Shown here: one piece after another, positions 19,058 to 27,741 of the stretch
Position numbering within the stretch: the first letter of the stretch is position 1
Layout of the letters: each line of letters opens with the position of its first letter
From: Janthinobacterium sp. 61
Lineage (GTDB): Bacteria; Pseudomonadota; Gammaproteobacteria; Burkholderiales; Burkholderiaceae_D
DNA: 64,000 nucleotides
Direction: 5' to 3'
Assembly (NCBI RefSeq): GCF_002846335.1
Contig: NZ_PJMQ01000001.1
Location: 5,642,001 to 5,706,000 of the forward strand
Program-made: the position numbers and the translations under genes
Notes under the pieces: model-generated
Seen by the model: only the letters and a program-made list of their open reading frames with translations
Told to the model about the DNA's origin: nothing
Database searches by the model: none

Positions 19058-20848
19058 ATGAGCTATCAAGCCCCGCTGAAAGACATGTTGTTCGTCATGA
19101 ACGAACTGGCCGGCCTGGCCGAAATCCACACCTTGCCGGGCTGCGAAGACGCCACGCCCGACACGGCCGAGGCTGTGCTGGAAGAGAACGCCAAATTCTG
19201 CGGCGGCGTGGTGGCGCCCCTGAACTGGCCCAGCGACAAGGAGCCGAGTTTCTGGCACGACGGTCAAGTCACCACCTCGAAGGGCTTCAAGGAAGCCTTC
19301 AAGGCCTATGGTGAAGCGGGCTGGCAGGGCGTGCAGCATCCGACGGAGTTCGGCGGCCAGGGCTTGCCCAAGCTGCTAGCCACGCCGTGCATTGAAATGC
19401 TCAACGCGGCCAGCATCTCGTTCGCCCTGGTGGCCCTGCTGTCCGATGGCGCCATCGAAGCCTTGCTGACGGCTGGCAGCGACGAGCAAAAAGCCACGTA
19501 TCTTGAAAACCTGGTGTCGGGCAAGTGGACGGGCACCATGAATCTGACGGAGCCGCAAGCGGGTTCCGACCTGGCCGCCGTGCGCACGCGCGCCGTGCCG
19601 CAGGGCGATGGCACGTATAAAGTGTTCGGCACGAAGATTTTCATCACCTATGGCGAGCACGACATGGCGGAAAACATCGTCCACCTGGTGCTGGCCCGCA
19701 CGCCGGACGCGCCCGCTGGCGTGAAAGGTATTTCGCTGTTTATCGTGCCTAAATTCCTCGTCAATGCCGATGGCAGCCTGGGCGCGCGCAATGACGCCCA
19801 TTGCGTTTCGATCGAGCACAAGCTGGGCATCAAGGCCAGCCCCACGGCGGTATTGCAGTTCGGCGACCACGGCGGCGCCATCGGCACCCTGGTGGGCGAG
19901 GAAAACCGCGGCCTCGAATACATGTTCATCATGATGAACGCGGCCCGCTTCGGCGTGGGCTTGCAAGGCATCGGCCTGGCCGAACGCGCCTACCAGCACG
20001 CCGTGGCGTTTGCCAAGGACCGTGTACAGTCGCGCGACCTGGCGGGGTCCACGGGCCCCGTCTCCATCATCCACCACCCGGACGTGCGACGCATGCTGAT
20101 GTCGATGCGCTCGCAGACGGAGGCGGCGCGCGCGCTGGCCTACGTGGGTGCGGCCATCAGCGACGTGGCGCATCACCATCCGGAGGCGGAAGTACGCGCG
20201 GAAAGCCTGGCGACCTATGAATACCTGGTGCCCGTCATCAAGGGCTGGTCGACGGAAATGTCGCAGGATGTCACGCGCGACGGCGTGCAAGTGCACGGCG
20301 GCATGGGCTTCATCGAGGAAACAGGCGCCGCCCAGCATTACCGCGACGCCAAGATTCTCACCATTTACGAAGGCACGACGGCCATCCAGGCGAACGACCT
20401 CGTGGGCCGCAAGACGGTGCGCGACGGCGGCGCCGTCGCGAAAGCCATCATCGCCCAGGTGCGAGCCACGGAAGCCCAGTTGGGTGAGCTGAGTGGCGCC
20501 GACTTCCAGGCCATGCAGCGCCACCTGGCCGAAGGCAGCGCGGCCCTGGAAGCGGTGGTCGAGTATGTGGTGGCGAACATGAAGACGGACATCAAGGCCG
20601 TGTTCGCGGGCAGCGTGCCCTACCTGAAGCTGGCCGGCATCGTGCTGGGCGGCTGGCAAATGGCGCGCGCGGCCGTGGTGGCGCAGCAAAGGCTGGGAGA
20701 AGGCAGCGGCGACGCCTCGTTCTACAAGGCAAAAATCGCCACGGCGCGCTTCTTTGCCGACCACATCCTCTCGCAAGCGCCAGGACTGCGCGCCACCATC
20801 ATCGACGGCAGCGCCGGTGTGATGGCGCTGTCGGAAGAGCAGTTTTAA
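19058..20848 (+). CDS. Acyl-CoA dehydrogenase, DmdC-like long form
   Basis: A 596-residue flavoenzyme that oxidises an acyl-CoA thioester at the alpha-beta bond and hands electrons to ETF. It is longer than the usual 380 residues: there is an extra N-terminal segment (about residues 1-40) and a C-terminal extension (about 470-596) of the kind found in the DmdC/PA2815 group. Core motifs include MNLTEPQAGSDLAAVRTRA at the flavin site and GGMGFIEETGAAQHYRD followed by IYEGTTAIQANDLVGRK, whose Glu is the likely catalytic base. TTGGAGAAAAGAAG precedes the ATG. Its position after etfBA suggests a functional unit; the true substrate chain is unknown. Confidence 0.9.
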   Translation: MSYQAPLKDMLFVMNELAGLAEIHTLPGCEDATPDTAEAVLEENAKFCGGVVAPLNWPSDKEPSFWHDGQVTTSKGFKEAFKAYGEAGWQGVQHPTEFGGQGLPKLLATPCIEMLNAASISFALVALLSDGAIEALLTAGSDEQKATYLENLVSGKWTGTMNLTEPQAGSDLAAVRTRAVPQGDGTYKVFGTKIFITYGEHDMAENIVHLVLARTPDAPAGVKGISLFIVPKFLVNADGSLGARNDAHCVSIEHKLGIKASPTAVLQFGDHGGAIGTLVGEENRGLEYMFIMMNAARFGVGLQGIGLAERAYQHAVAFAKDRVQSRDLAGSTGPVSIIHHPDVRRMLMSMRSQTEAARALAYVGAAISDVAHHHPEAEVRAESLATYEYLVPVIKGWSTEMSQDVTRDGVQVHGGMGFIEETGAAQHYRDAKILTIYEGTTAIQANDLVGRKTVRDGGAVAKAIIAQVRATEAQLGELSGADFQAMQRHLAEGSAALEAVVEYVVANMKTDIKAVFAGSVPYLKLAGIVLGGWQMARAAVVAQQRLGEGSGDASFYKAKIATARFFADHILSQAPGLRATIIDGSAGVMALSEEQF

Positions 20849-20850
20849 CC

Positions 20851-20916
20851 TGGGTCAGACCCCCTCGTTCGCTAACGCCGAGCTTCGATGTTAGCGTTGG
20901 CGAGGGTCTGACCCCA
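20851..20916. repeat. GGGTCAGACCC-type hairpin repeat, copy 1
   Basis: Arms TGGGTCAGACCCCCTCG (20851-20867) and CGAGGGTCTGACCCCA (20901-20916) enclose a smaller GCTAA/TTAGC stem. The core GGGTCAGACCC recurs at 20998-21024. It looks like a mobile or amplifiable intergenic repeat. Confidence 0.7.
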
Positions 20917-20942
20917 GCAGTTTGCTGAAGGCAGGTTGAATG

Positions 20943-20978
20943 AAAAAAGCGCTGGAGATCACTCTCCAGCGCTTTTTT
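20943..20978 (+). terminator. Strong Rho-independent terminator (works in both directions)
   Basis: A perfect 16-bp stem beginning AAAAAAGCGCTGGAGA, TCAC loop and a T6 run. The symmetric A and T tails mean it can stop transcription from either side, so it serves the acyl-CoA dehydrogenase and the convergent glycine-zipper gene. Confidence 0.93.
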
Positions 20979-20997
20979 AACCCCAAACGTAAGTGCC

Positions 20998-21024
20998 GGG
21001 GTCAGACCCGCCGGGTCTGACCCC
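20998..21024. repeat. GGGTCAGACCC-type hairpin repeat, copy 2
   Basis: A perfect 12-bp inverted repeat GGGGTCAGACCC / GGGTCTGACCCC with a 3-base spacer. It has the same core as the repeat at 20851. Confidence 0.75.
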
Positions 21025-21041
21025 AGATTTACTCTGCGTTC

Positions 21042-21668
21042 TTATCGGCGGGCGATGCCGTTGCCCGAATTGCGTACCAGGTCGCCAGCCGCCAGGCCTG
21101 GATCCTGGTCAAACGCGAAGTCGGCCTTGGCGCCCGTTTCGTATTGCACGGTCACGGTCCAGGTCTTGGCATTCTTCATCTGGCCTTCGACTTGCTTGCC
21201 TGCGTAGGCGCCGCCGGCGGCGCCAGCCAGGGTGGCCAGGTCCTTGCCGCGTCCGCCGCCGACCTGGCGGCCCAGCAGGGCACCGGCCACGCCGCCGCCG
21301 ATCAGGCCCAGGGCGCCCCCTTCCCCCGCTTTTTCAGTAACGTTGACTGCCAGCACCTTGCCGCAATCGGCGCAGATCTGATGCTGGGGCTGTTTGGATG
21401 GCTGGCTGGCGTAGGAATTGCCCGCTTTTTGCGCAGCCTTGGCGTTGATGATGGCCTGGTCGTATTCGCCCTTGGCGTCGCGCAGGCATTGCATGCGGGC
21501 TTTCGAGCTGGTTTCTTCTGCGCACAATTTCTTGTCGTCCGCATAGCGCGTGCTGGCTTGCTTCGTGTCGTAGGCGTATTGCGCCTTCGGCGACAGGTTT
21601 TGCGCGAAGGCGGATGTGCTGAACAGGGCCGTGATGGCCACTGCGAGGATGAGTGGGCGACGAATCAT
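21042..21668 (-). CDS. Glycine-zipper 2TM-domain secreted protein
   Basis: A 208-residue protein with a Sec signal peptide (about residues 1-22, ending STSAFA). A Cys-containing helical part (CAEETSSKARMQCLRD) and a CADCGK pair follow. The glycine zipper at about residues 115-160 (GGALGLIGGGVAGALLGRQV, then GAAGGAYAGKQVEGQ) matches the Rick_17kDa/2TM-glycine-zipper family, in the envelope. The C-terminal part, TWTVTVQYETGAKADFAF, resembles the SlyB/PcpY type. No lipobox is visible. Probable role: envelope structure or stress, unproven. Confidence 0.8.
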   Translation of the reverse strand: MIRRPLILAVAITALFSTSAFAQNLSPKAQYAYDTKQASTRYADDKKLCAEETSSKARMQCLRDAKGEYDQAIINAKAAQKAGNSYASQPSKQPQHQICADCGKVLAVNVTEKAGEGGALGLIGGGVAGALLGRQVGGGRGKDLATLAGAAGGAYAGKQVEGQMKNAKTWTVTVQYETGAKADFAFDQDPGLAAGDLVRNSGNGIARR

Positions 21669-21804
21669 GATCTTCTCCTAGGGGGTGTTAAATGTGCCAG
21701 TAATGCCGGCATTGTGAATGCAGTATAGAGGAAAATCATGATTGCTTACCAACACTTACATGTGCGTGCGGGGCGCTGGAAATAATGCCATTTCCATACG
21801 GAAA

Positions 21805-22239
21805 TTAACCGTAGGCGCCGCCTGTGTACAGCAAGTCGAACAGGCGCGCCATGGTGGCGATCAGCACGCCTGCGCCTAGCATCAAGGTAGCGACCAGCAC
21901 CACGGCCAGGGGCCAGCCCGTGTCCGACAGGCGGCCGGAGGCGGCGTTGTAGCGCGCATCCCATTTGTCGTCCGGCATCAGGCCCAGTACCAGCGCTTCC
22001 AGGAAGCCGCACAGGGCGGACAGGGTCAGTGGCAATATCTGGTAAAACCAGTCGGACTCGGGAAGCAACTGGTGCAGCAGCAGGGTGGCGGGCAGGGCGG
22101 CCAGGTGTAGCCAGCCCCAGCGGTCCTTGGTGCCATGCAGGTAGAAGCGGTGCGCGCCAAGCATGCCCAGCAGGAAGGCTAGCAAGGCGGTGCATGCCTT
22201 GTTCTTGTGCGACTGTTGCAAAATGGTAGTGGTGGTCAT
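21805..22239 (-). CDS. TM2-domain membrane protein
   Basis: A 144-residue inner-membrane protein. The TM2 motif is seen in ALLAFLLGMLGAHRFYLHG, with the conserved Gly-x-His-Arg-Phe-Tyr before the second helix. Two further hydrophobic stretches (about residues 65-90 and 108-130) give about four membrane segments. TM2 proteins have no well-defined bacterial function. It stands alone between the glycine-zipper gene and the rpsP operon. Confidence 0.8.
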   Translation of the reverse strand: MTTTTILQQSHKNKACTALLAFLLGMLGAHRFYLHGTKDRWGWLHLAALPATLLLHQLLPESDWFYQILPLTLSALCGFLEALVLGLMPDDKWDARYNAASGRLSDTGWPLAVVLVATLMLGAGVLIATMARLFDLLYTGGAYG

Positions 22240-22446
22240 GGGACTCCAGAGTTGCTCATCGGTAAAGATTGCCAGTATCGGTCATTGTCTCGCTCAACGA
22301 TAGCACTTTCCTGTGGCGTTTATACAATGATTTAGCTTGAATTCAAGCCATGGCCGGCACGATAGGCGCAGACGCCTATTGCGTCTTCGGCCATGACTGG
22401 TCATAATGTTTGATTAGCCCAAATTACACGCCCGTCATCATAACGC

Positions 22447-22476
22447 TTGCTGCCTGGCGGTAAAGCGCGCTATAAT
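22447..22476 (+). promoter_or_regulatory. Promoter of the rpsP-rimM-trmD-rplS operon
   Basis: TTGCTG (22447-22452), an 18-base spacer and TATAAT (22471-22476) form a good sigma-70 promoter 41 bases before rpsP. Of the nearly 280 bases between the TM2 gene and rpsP, the rest shows only an imperfect palindrome around ATAGGCGCAGACGCCTAT. Confidence 0.7.
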
Positions 22477-22516
22477 TTGCGGCTTTTTCCGCCTCAGCAC
22501 ACTTTTTGGAAATATT

Positions 22517-22768
22517 ATGGTCGTTATTCGTTTAGCTCGTGGAGGCGCCAAGAAGCGCCCGTTCTTCAACATCGTCGCTACTGATTCGCGCAATCGCCGC
22601 GATGGTCGCTTCATTGAGCGTATCGGTTTTTACAACCCGATGGCGCAAGGTGGCGAAGTTCCACTGCGTATCACCGCAGACCGTCTGGCCTACTGGCAAG
22701 GCGTTGGCGCACAATTGTCGCCAACCGTTGCTCGCCTGGTTGCCAGCAACAACAAAGCAGCAGCTTAA
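22517..22768 (+). CDS. rpsP: 30S ribosomal protein S16
   Basis: An 83-residue ribosomal protein of standard length: [20 protein letters not shown] and [13 protein letters not shown] are diagnostic. It is the first gene of the conserved rpsP-rimM-trmD-rplS operon, only 13 bases before rimM. Confidence 0.98.
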   Translation: MVVIRLARGGAKKRPFFNIVATDSRNRRDGRFIERIGFYNPMAQGGEVPLRITADRLAYWQGVGAQLSPTVARLVASNNKAAA

Positions 22769-22781
22769 TTAGATCACTGGT

Positions 22782-23339
22782 TTGACGGTCAAGACTGCAT
22801 CCGGGGTGAAAGTCCCCGATGACCTGGTACAGGTAGGCTATGTCTCCGGTGCTTATGGCATTGCTGGCGGGGTCAGGATCACTCCTTTCTCCGACGACGC
22901 GGATGCATTATTAAGCGTCAAAACCTGGTGGTTTGATAAACCGACCTTGCATGATGTTCAAGTCAGGCAAGCGAAGTTACACGGCGGCGACGTCGTGGCC
23001 CAGCTGGTGGGTGTGGTCGGGCGGGATGCCGCAGAAGCGCTGAAAGGCGTCTCTGTGCAAATTCCGCGTAGCCATTTCCCGACGCTGACGGCCGATGAAT
23101 TTTATTGGTCCGATTTGATCGGACTGACAGTTGAGAATTTGCAAGGCGAGTGCCTCGGCACAGTGCACGACATGATGAGCAATGGTCCGCAGTCGATCTT
23201 GCGCGTCACTCCTGTCGCCACTGCCGATGAGACCGTTGAAATGGCGCCTGAGCGCCTGATCCCGTTTGTCGGCCAGTTTGTCATTAACGTTGACAAGGCT
23301 GCCAACAAGATCACGGTTGACTGGGGCATCGATTATTAA
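22782..23339 (+). CDS. rimM: Ribosome maturation factor RimM
   Basis: A 185-residue factor for 30S maturation that binds S19. The N-terminal beta-barrel reads VGYVSGAYGIAGGVRITPFSD, and the PRC-barrel part holds EFYWSDLIGLTVEN. The start appears to be TTG at 22782, which gives the usual 17-residue lead before the first conserved block; GTG at 22806 is the alternative. trmD follows after a 50-base gap. Confidence 0.95.
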   Translation: MTVKTASGVKVPDDLVQVGYVSGAYGIAGGVRITPFSDDADALLSVKTWWFDKPTLHDVQVRQAKLHGGDVVAQLVGVVGRDAAEALKGVSVQIPRSHFPTLTADEFYWSDLIGLTVENLQGECLGTVHDMMSNGPQSILRVTPVATADETVEMAPERLIPFVGQFVINVDKAANKITVDWGIDY

Positions 23340-23389
23340 ACCGCCTGCGCATAATTTTGCGCCGGGCAAACTTTGCAGGATGGTGATCG

Positions 23390-24136
23390 ATGCAATTTGA
23401 TGTCGTGACCCTGTTCCCGGAAATGTTTGCCGCGCTGACGCAGTCGGGTGTGACCCGGCGCGCCTTCGAGCAGGGTAAATGTGGCTTGTCGCTGTGGAAT
23501 CCCCGCGATTTCACGACCGACAATCACCGTACCGTGGATGACCGCCCGTATGGCGGCGGCCCCGGCATGGTGATGATGGCCCGTCCCCTCGAAGCGACAA
23601 TTAACGCCGCGAAGCAACGCCAGAGCGCATTAGGCCTGGCGGCGCCCCGCGTGGTGTTCATGTCGCCGCAAGGCCGTCCGTTGACGCACGAGCGCGTCAC
23701 GCAGCTGAAAGCCGAACCTGGTTTGGTGATCCTGTGTGGCCGCTATGAAGCCGTGGACCAGCGTTTGCTGGACCGTTGCGTCGACGAAGAAATCAGCGTC
23801 GGCGACTTTGTCTTGTCGGGCGGTGAATTGCCTGCCATGGCGCTGATGGATGCGGTGATCCGCCTGTTGCCGGGTGTCTTGAACACCGAGGCATCGGCGA
23901 TCGAGGATAGCTTCGTCAATGGCTTGCTCGATTCGCCGCACTACACGCGGCCGGAAACATATGAAGGCATGACCGTGCCGCCCGTCCTGATGGGTGGTAA
24001 TCATGCCGAGATCGTCAAGTGGCGCCGCCAGCGCATGCTGGAAGCGACCGCGACAAAGCGGCCTGACCTGCTGGTCAGTGCACGTGCCGCCGGCTTGCTC
24101 AGCAAGACCGACGAAAAATTCTTGGCCAGCCTGTAA
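23390..24136 (+). CDS. trmD: tRNA (guanine-N1)-methyltransferase
   Basis: A 248-residue SPOUT-class methyltransferase that makes m1G37 in tRNAs and prevents frameshifting. It opens [13 protein letters not shown], holds [19 protein letters not shown] and the SAM-knot blocks [14 protein letters not shown] and [15 protein letters not shown], and ends in the C-terminal helical domain. The Asp of [18 protein letters not shown] sequences lies in the usual order. Third gene of the ribosomal operon. Confidence 0.98.
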   Translation: MQFDVVTLFPEMFAALTQSGVTRRAFEQGKCGLSLWNPRDFTTDNHRTVDDRPYGGGPGMVMMARPLEATINAAKQRQSALGLAAPRVVFMSPQGRPLTHERVTQLKAEPGLVILCGRYEAVDQRLLDRCVDEEISVGDFVLSGGELPAMALMDAVIRLLPGVLNTEASAIEDSFVNGLLDSPHYTRPETYEGMTVPPVLMGGNHAEIVKWRRQRMLEATATKRPDLLVSARAAGLLSKTDEKFLASL

Positions 24137-24267
24137 GCCGTCTCCGGACGGCCGGCAGGGTGGCCAGTAGTGCCGGGCATGTTGCCCAAATTGTGTTACC
24201 CATCCTCTACCGGGCGGATACTTGCTATCCACAGTGCGCCGGCATGATGGTTTTCGGAGTTATAAAA

Positions 24268-24651
24268 ATGGACTTGATTCAACAATTAGAGCAGGAAGAA
24301 ATTGCTCGTCTGGGTAAAACCATTCCTGAATTCGCACCAGGCGATACCGTTATCGTCAGCGTCAACGTAGTCGAAGGTACGCGCAAGCGCGCCCAGGCTT
24401 ACGAAGGCGTCGTTATCTCCCGTCGTAACCGTGGCCTGAACTCGAACTTCATCGTTCGTAAGATCTCGTCCGGCGAAGGCGTTGAGCGTACGTTCCAACT
24501 GTACTCGCCGCTGATCGCTTCGATCGAAGTGAAACGCCGTGGTGATGTTCGCCGCGCCAAGCTGTACTATCTGCGTGAGCGTTCGGGTAAATCGGCGCGT
24601 ATCAAAGAAAAATTGCCAAATCGCCGCGTTGTGGCGAAAGCAAGCGCGTAA
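24268..24651 (+). CDS. rplS: 50S ribosomal protein L19
   Basis: A 127-residue ribosomal protein at the 30S-50S interface: [35 protein letters not shown] and [17 protein letters not shown] are diagnostic, and it ends in [15 protein letters not shown] lies upstream of the ATG at 24268. Last gene of the operon, followed by a terminator. Confidence 0.98.
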   Translation: MDLIQQLEQEEIARLGKTIPEFAPGDTVIVSVNVVEGTRKRAQAYEGVVISRRNRGLNSNFIVRKISSGEGVERTFQLYSPLIASIEVKRRGDVRRAKLYYLRERSGKSARIKEKLPNRRVVAKASA

Positions 24652-24670
24652 TATCAGCGTCTGCGTTGGG

Positions 24671-24703
24671 AAAAGGGGTGCCTCTGATGGTGCCCCTTTT
24701 TTT
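24671..24703 (+). terminator. Terminator of the ribosomal operon
   Basis: Arms AAAAGGGG and CCCCTTTT with imperfect inner pairing, followed by a T-run reaching 24703, about 20 bases after the rplS stop. Confidence 0.8.
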
Positions 24704-24710
24704 ATGGTGA

Positions 24711-24826
24711 CACCTGGCCTAAGCTGCTGCGCGTCGGCATAGGTAGCCTGCGATGCTCACCGTACCAGAGTACGGTTGCGCGTCTCGGCCACCTCTTCCT
24801 TCCGCTCGCGACGGTTTTGCCAGGTG
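24711..24826. ncRNA. Candidate structured RNA or large nested inverted repeat
   Basis: Four nested stems share one axis. The outer stem is CACCTGGC (24711) with GCCAGGTG (24819). The middle stem is AGGTAGCC (24741) with GGCCACCT (24787), with one mismatch. The inner stem is GATGC (24752) with GCGTC (24780), one wobble pair. The apical stem is ACCGTAC (24759) with GTACGGT (24770) and a CAGA loop. The asymmetric internal loops are purine-rich on the minus strand. It could be a small RNA, a leader element of the NUDIX gene, or an extended repeat. The strand is undecided. Confidence 0.45.
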
Positions 24827-24849
24827 GCTTTAATCATGAGGGAGGGGCA

Positions 24850-25509
24850 ATGGCCACTATTGCATTTGATCCCAAGCAACTAGCCATCGATTCGATCGCC
24901 GGTGAGGCGGCGCTGGACGCCGTGCGCCTGACGCCGGACTGGCTGCGCCAGCGCCTGGCCGAACAGCCCGACTGGCAGCCCGAGATTACCCAGGATTTTC
25001 TGTCCGTGCGCGCCGTGCCCGTGCGCGCGGCTGTGCTCATTCCCCTGGTGCAGCGTCCGCAGGGCTTGACCATCTTGCTGACCCTGCGCACGGAGCACCT
25101 GAGCAGCCATGCGGGCCAGGTCAGCTTTCCCGGCGGACGCAGCGAGCCGTTCGATGGCTCGCCCGTGGCCACGGCCCTGCGCGAAACGCAGGAAGAAGTG
25201 GGCCTGGCGGGCGAGCACATAGAAGTGCTGGGCTGCCTGCCCGACTACCTGACGGGCACCGGCTACCAGGTGACGCCCGTGGTGGGCCTGGTGACGTCGC
25301 CGTTCGAACTGCGCGCCGACCCGTCCGAGGTGGCGGAAATCTTCGAAGTGCCGCTGGCCTTCCTGATGGATGGCCTCAACCATCAGCGCCTGTCGGTGGA
25401 ATTGCCCGGCGGGCGGCGCTCGTTCTATGCCATGCCGTACGAGCACTTCTACATTTGGGGCGCCACGGCCGGCATGCTGCGCAATCTGTTTCACCTCTTG
25501 CGCGCGTAA
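24850..25509 (+). CDS. NUDIX hydrolase, CoA pyrophosphatase type
   Basis: A 219-residue cytoplasmic NUDIX enzyme of the CoA-pyrophosphatase (NudL/YeaB) branch, which cleaves coenzyme A derivatives. The signature lies at about residues 95-125: HAGQVSFPGGRSEPFDGSP, then ATALRETQEEVGL, in which REtqEEvG holds the metal-binding glutamates. The block LLTLRTEHLSSHAG just before it marks the CoA-specific subfamily. The ATG at 24850 follows GAGGGAGGGG at close range. The nested inverted repeat ends only 24 bases upstream of its start codon. Confidence 0.88.
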   Translation: MATIAFDPKQLAIDSIAGEAALDAVRLTPDWLRQRLAEQPDWQPEITQDFLSVRAVPVRAAVLIPLVQRPQGLTILLTLRTEHLSSHAGQVSFPGGRSEPFDGSPVATALRETQEEVGLAGEHIEVLGCLPDYLTGTGYQVTPVVGLVTSPFELRADPSEVAEIFEVPLAFLMDGLNHQRLSVELPGGRRSFYAMPYEHFYIWGATAGMLRNLFHLLRA

Positions 25510-25606
25510 AATGGTGCCCCGCACGTAATAAGTTTGATTCCAGCACTGCACTGCGCTATCGTAGCGGGCATTGCGGTATTGCTGAAAAAGACAAAAAGGA
25601 CGTTTG

Positions 25607-26566
25607 ATGACATTTCTCTCCATACTTTGCGCATTGCTGATCGAGCAGCTCAAACCTTTGCGCGCGGACAATCCGATCTACGCCGAAATCAAGAGCCTGG
25701 CAATGCGCATGGAGACCTGGTTCAATGCCGGCCATGCCAACCATGGCCGTATGGGCTGGTTCCTCATGATCGGCGTGCTGATGGTGCCGACGGCAGGCAT
25801 TTACTGGCTCTTGCAGCATTATCAGCTGACCCTGCTGGCTTTTGCCTGGAACGTCCTCATCGTTTACCTGACCTTGGGCTTCCGCCATTACAGCCACTAC
25901 TTTACGTCCATCCAGCTGGCCCTGAGCGCTGGCGACGAAGCCACTGCCCGCACCTTGCTGGCCGACTGGACCAAGCTCGACACGGTGGGCATGGAAGCGA
26001 GTGAAATCGCCCGCATTGCAGTGGAAAAAGCCCTGATCACCACGCATCGCAATGTATTTGGCGTGTTCTTCTGGTTCCTGATGCCGCTGGGTCCTGCCTG
26101 CGCCGTGATGTACCGCGTGGCCGAATACCTGGCGCGTGCCTGGAACGAGCCAGAGCACATGCGCAATGAAGCCTTCGGCCAGTTCGCCGCGCGCGCCTTT
26201 TACTGGATCGACTGGATTCCCGTGCGCCTGACGGCCGTGGCATTTGCCGTGGTTGGCAATTTTGAGGATGCCATCTATGCCTGGCGCAATTTCGCCCAGC
26301 GCTGGCAGGACGAGGCTATCGGCATCATCCTGACGGCCGGCGGTGGCGCCATGGGTGTACGCCTGGGAACGCCAGCGGAAACGGCAGCCCGTGTGCTAGT
26401 GACCCCCGACATGGCCGTCGATGACAGCGACAGCGAAAGTGATATCCTGCCCGGCGAAGAGCCGGGCGCGCGCGCCTTGCAGAGCACGGTGGGCCTGGTC
26501 TGGCGCGCCTTGCTGCTGTGGATGCTGCTGCTGCTGTTGATGTCGGGCGCCGTTTTCCTCGGGTGA
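25607..26566 (+). CDS. CobD/CbiB-family membrane protein
   Basis: A 319-residue inner-membrane protein resembling adenosylcobinamide-phosphate synthase (CobD/CbiB). It has membrane segments at about residues 50-75, 78-95, 145-170, 205-225 and 300-318, and family-like blocks SIQLALSAGDEATARTLLADW and FYWIDWIPVRLTA. No other cobalamin genes are nearby, and many betaproteobacteria carry this paralog apart from cob clusters. I would not assign the cobalamin reaction with certainty. The ATG at 25607 is taken as the start. Confidence 0.7.
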   Translation: MTFLSILCALLIEQLKPLRADNPIYAEIKSLAMRMETWFNAGHANHGRMGWFLMIGVLMVPTAGIYWLLQHYQLTLLAFAWNVLIVYLTLGFRHYSHYFTSIQLALSAGDEATARTLLADWTKLDTVGMEASEIARIAVEKALITTHRNVFGVFFWFLMPLGPACAVMYRVAEYLARAWNEPEHMRNEAFGQFAARAFYWIDWIPVRLTAVAFAVVGNFEDAIYAWRNFAQRWQDEAIGIILTAGGGAMGVRLGTPAETAARVLVTPDMAVDDSDSESDILPGEEPGARALQSTVGLVWRALLLWMLLLLLMSGAVFLG

Positions 26567-26699
26567 TACGCGCGCACACGCGCCATCCATGCGCCTGGCG
26601 CGTGGAACAAGGTTAAAATAGGGGTTGGCGCGTTACGCGTGCCAGCCCCTGTTTGCATCCGCAGGGCAGATCGAGGTAGAACCCAAGTCTTCTATAAGA

Positions 26700-26705
26700 T
26701 ATAAT
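26700..26705 (+). promoter_or_regulatory. -10-like element before the DUF3579 gene
   Basis: A TATAAT lies 87 bases upstream of the DUF3579 start codon in an otherwise featureless 225-base gap. No clear -35 is seen. Confidence 0.3.
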
Positions 26706-26791
26706 ACTGGCTTACCGCAGCAAACGTAGTTGAATTACCAGCCCGGCTTACCCGCCGGGGCCATTCACGCAATCCAGTCCCGACAAGCCAC

Positions 26792-27127
26792 ATGGCCGAG
26801 TTATCTCAAAAAACAGGGGAACTCTCAGACGAGTTCTTCATCCTTGGTCTCACCAGCAATGGCAAGCAATTCCGACCCAGCGATTGGGCCGAGCGCCTTT
26901 GCGGAGTGATGTCCTGTTTCAATCCCGAAGGTGGCGGGCGCAATGCGCACCTCCAGTATTCGCCCTACGTGCGCCCGACCGTCGTCAATGGCGTCAAGTC
27001 GGTGGTGGTCAACACCAAGCTGCGCGAGATCGAGCCGATGGCGTTTCACTTCGTGCGCGAGTTCGCCAAGGATAACGACCTGCAAATCGTCGAAGCCTGC
27101 TTCCTGCCGCCTCCCGAAGAAAAGTAA
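26792..27127 (+). CDS. DUF3579 protein
   Basis: A 111-residue soluble protein of the DUF3579 family, which is typical of betaproteobacteria. Characteristic blocks are FFILGLTSNGKQFRPSDWAERLCGVMS, the NPEGGGRNAHLQYSPYVRPT loop and KLREIEPMAFHFVREFAKDN. The function is unknown. No signal peptide or membrane segment is present. It stands alone before the decayed CBS gene. Confidence 0.82.
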   Translation: MAELSQKTGELSDEFFILGLTSNGKQFRPSDWAERLCGVMSCFNPEGGGRNAHLQYSPYVRPTVVNGVKSVVVNTKLREIEPMAFHFVREFAKDNDLQIVEACFLPPPEEK

Positions 27128-27210
27128 GGCCCGTTTCACTTGATATGGCGCAAAGCCCGCCACGGCGGGACGGCGCAGCATGGACAATCTGCCTCAAACG
27201 CAGTGGCGAC

Positions 27211-27649
27211 ATGCGTACTGGCGAAATCTGCAGCCTGCACACCATCCATTGCCAGCGTGACACGAGCGTGCAAGCAACTGCTGTTGATCCGCCAGCACAC
27301 GCGGGCGACCTCATCGTGGCCGAACAGCCGAACAGCCGAACGGCGAGCGCCTGCCCGTCGGCATCCTCACCGACCGCAGCATCGTCAGCCCTGGACCTGG
27401 ACCTGGACCCTGCCAGCCTGCTGGTGGAGCGCGCAACTGCTCACCGCCGGCGAAGACAAAGACGCCTGAGGCATCATCGAACACATGCGCGTCAACGGCA
27501 TCCGCCGCTTGCCCGTGGTCAATACCCTGGTCGGCCTTTCCGGCATCCTCAGCATCGACGACCTGCTGGCCTTCCTGGCCCAGCAGATGGCCGGGCTGGC
27601 ACGCATCAGCAGCGGCCAGCAGGTGCATGAAAAGCACTTGCGAAAGTAG
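27211..27649 (+). pseudogene. CBS-domain protein, multiply frameshifted
   Basis: Pieces of a two-CBS-domain protein are spread over all three plus-strand frames. The start gives MRTGEICSLHTIHCQRDTSV. GDLIVAEQPN, NGERLPVGILTDRSIV and LDLDLDPASLLV follow in changing frames. AQLLTAGEDKDA then runs into a stop at about 27468. The end, 27485-27649, is intact in one frame with MRVNGIRRLPVVNTLVGLSG and ILSIDDLLAFLAQQMAG. Several indels are needed to explain this, so it is not a single sequencing error. The order of pieces matches a CBS pair protein of about 145 residues that would bind an adenosyl ligand. Confidence 0.82.
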
Positions 27650-27741
27650 GAGCCGGCTAGCTGTCCCGCATTGCGCAATTTCAGTCAAATCCCCTTCACC
27701 CGAAAATGCTACAGTCGCTGCTCGTTCAACGGGAAGCGTTC

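Noticed and set aside
25607..26566. Cobalamin biosynthesis locus
   Set aside because: Only one CobD/CbiB-like gene is present and no other cob gene lies nearby.
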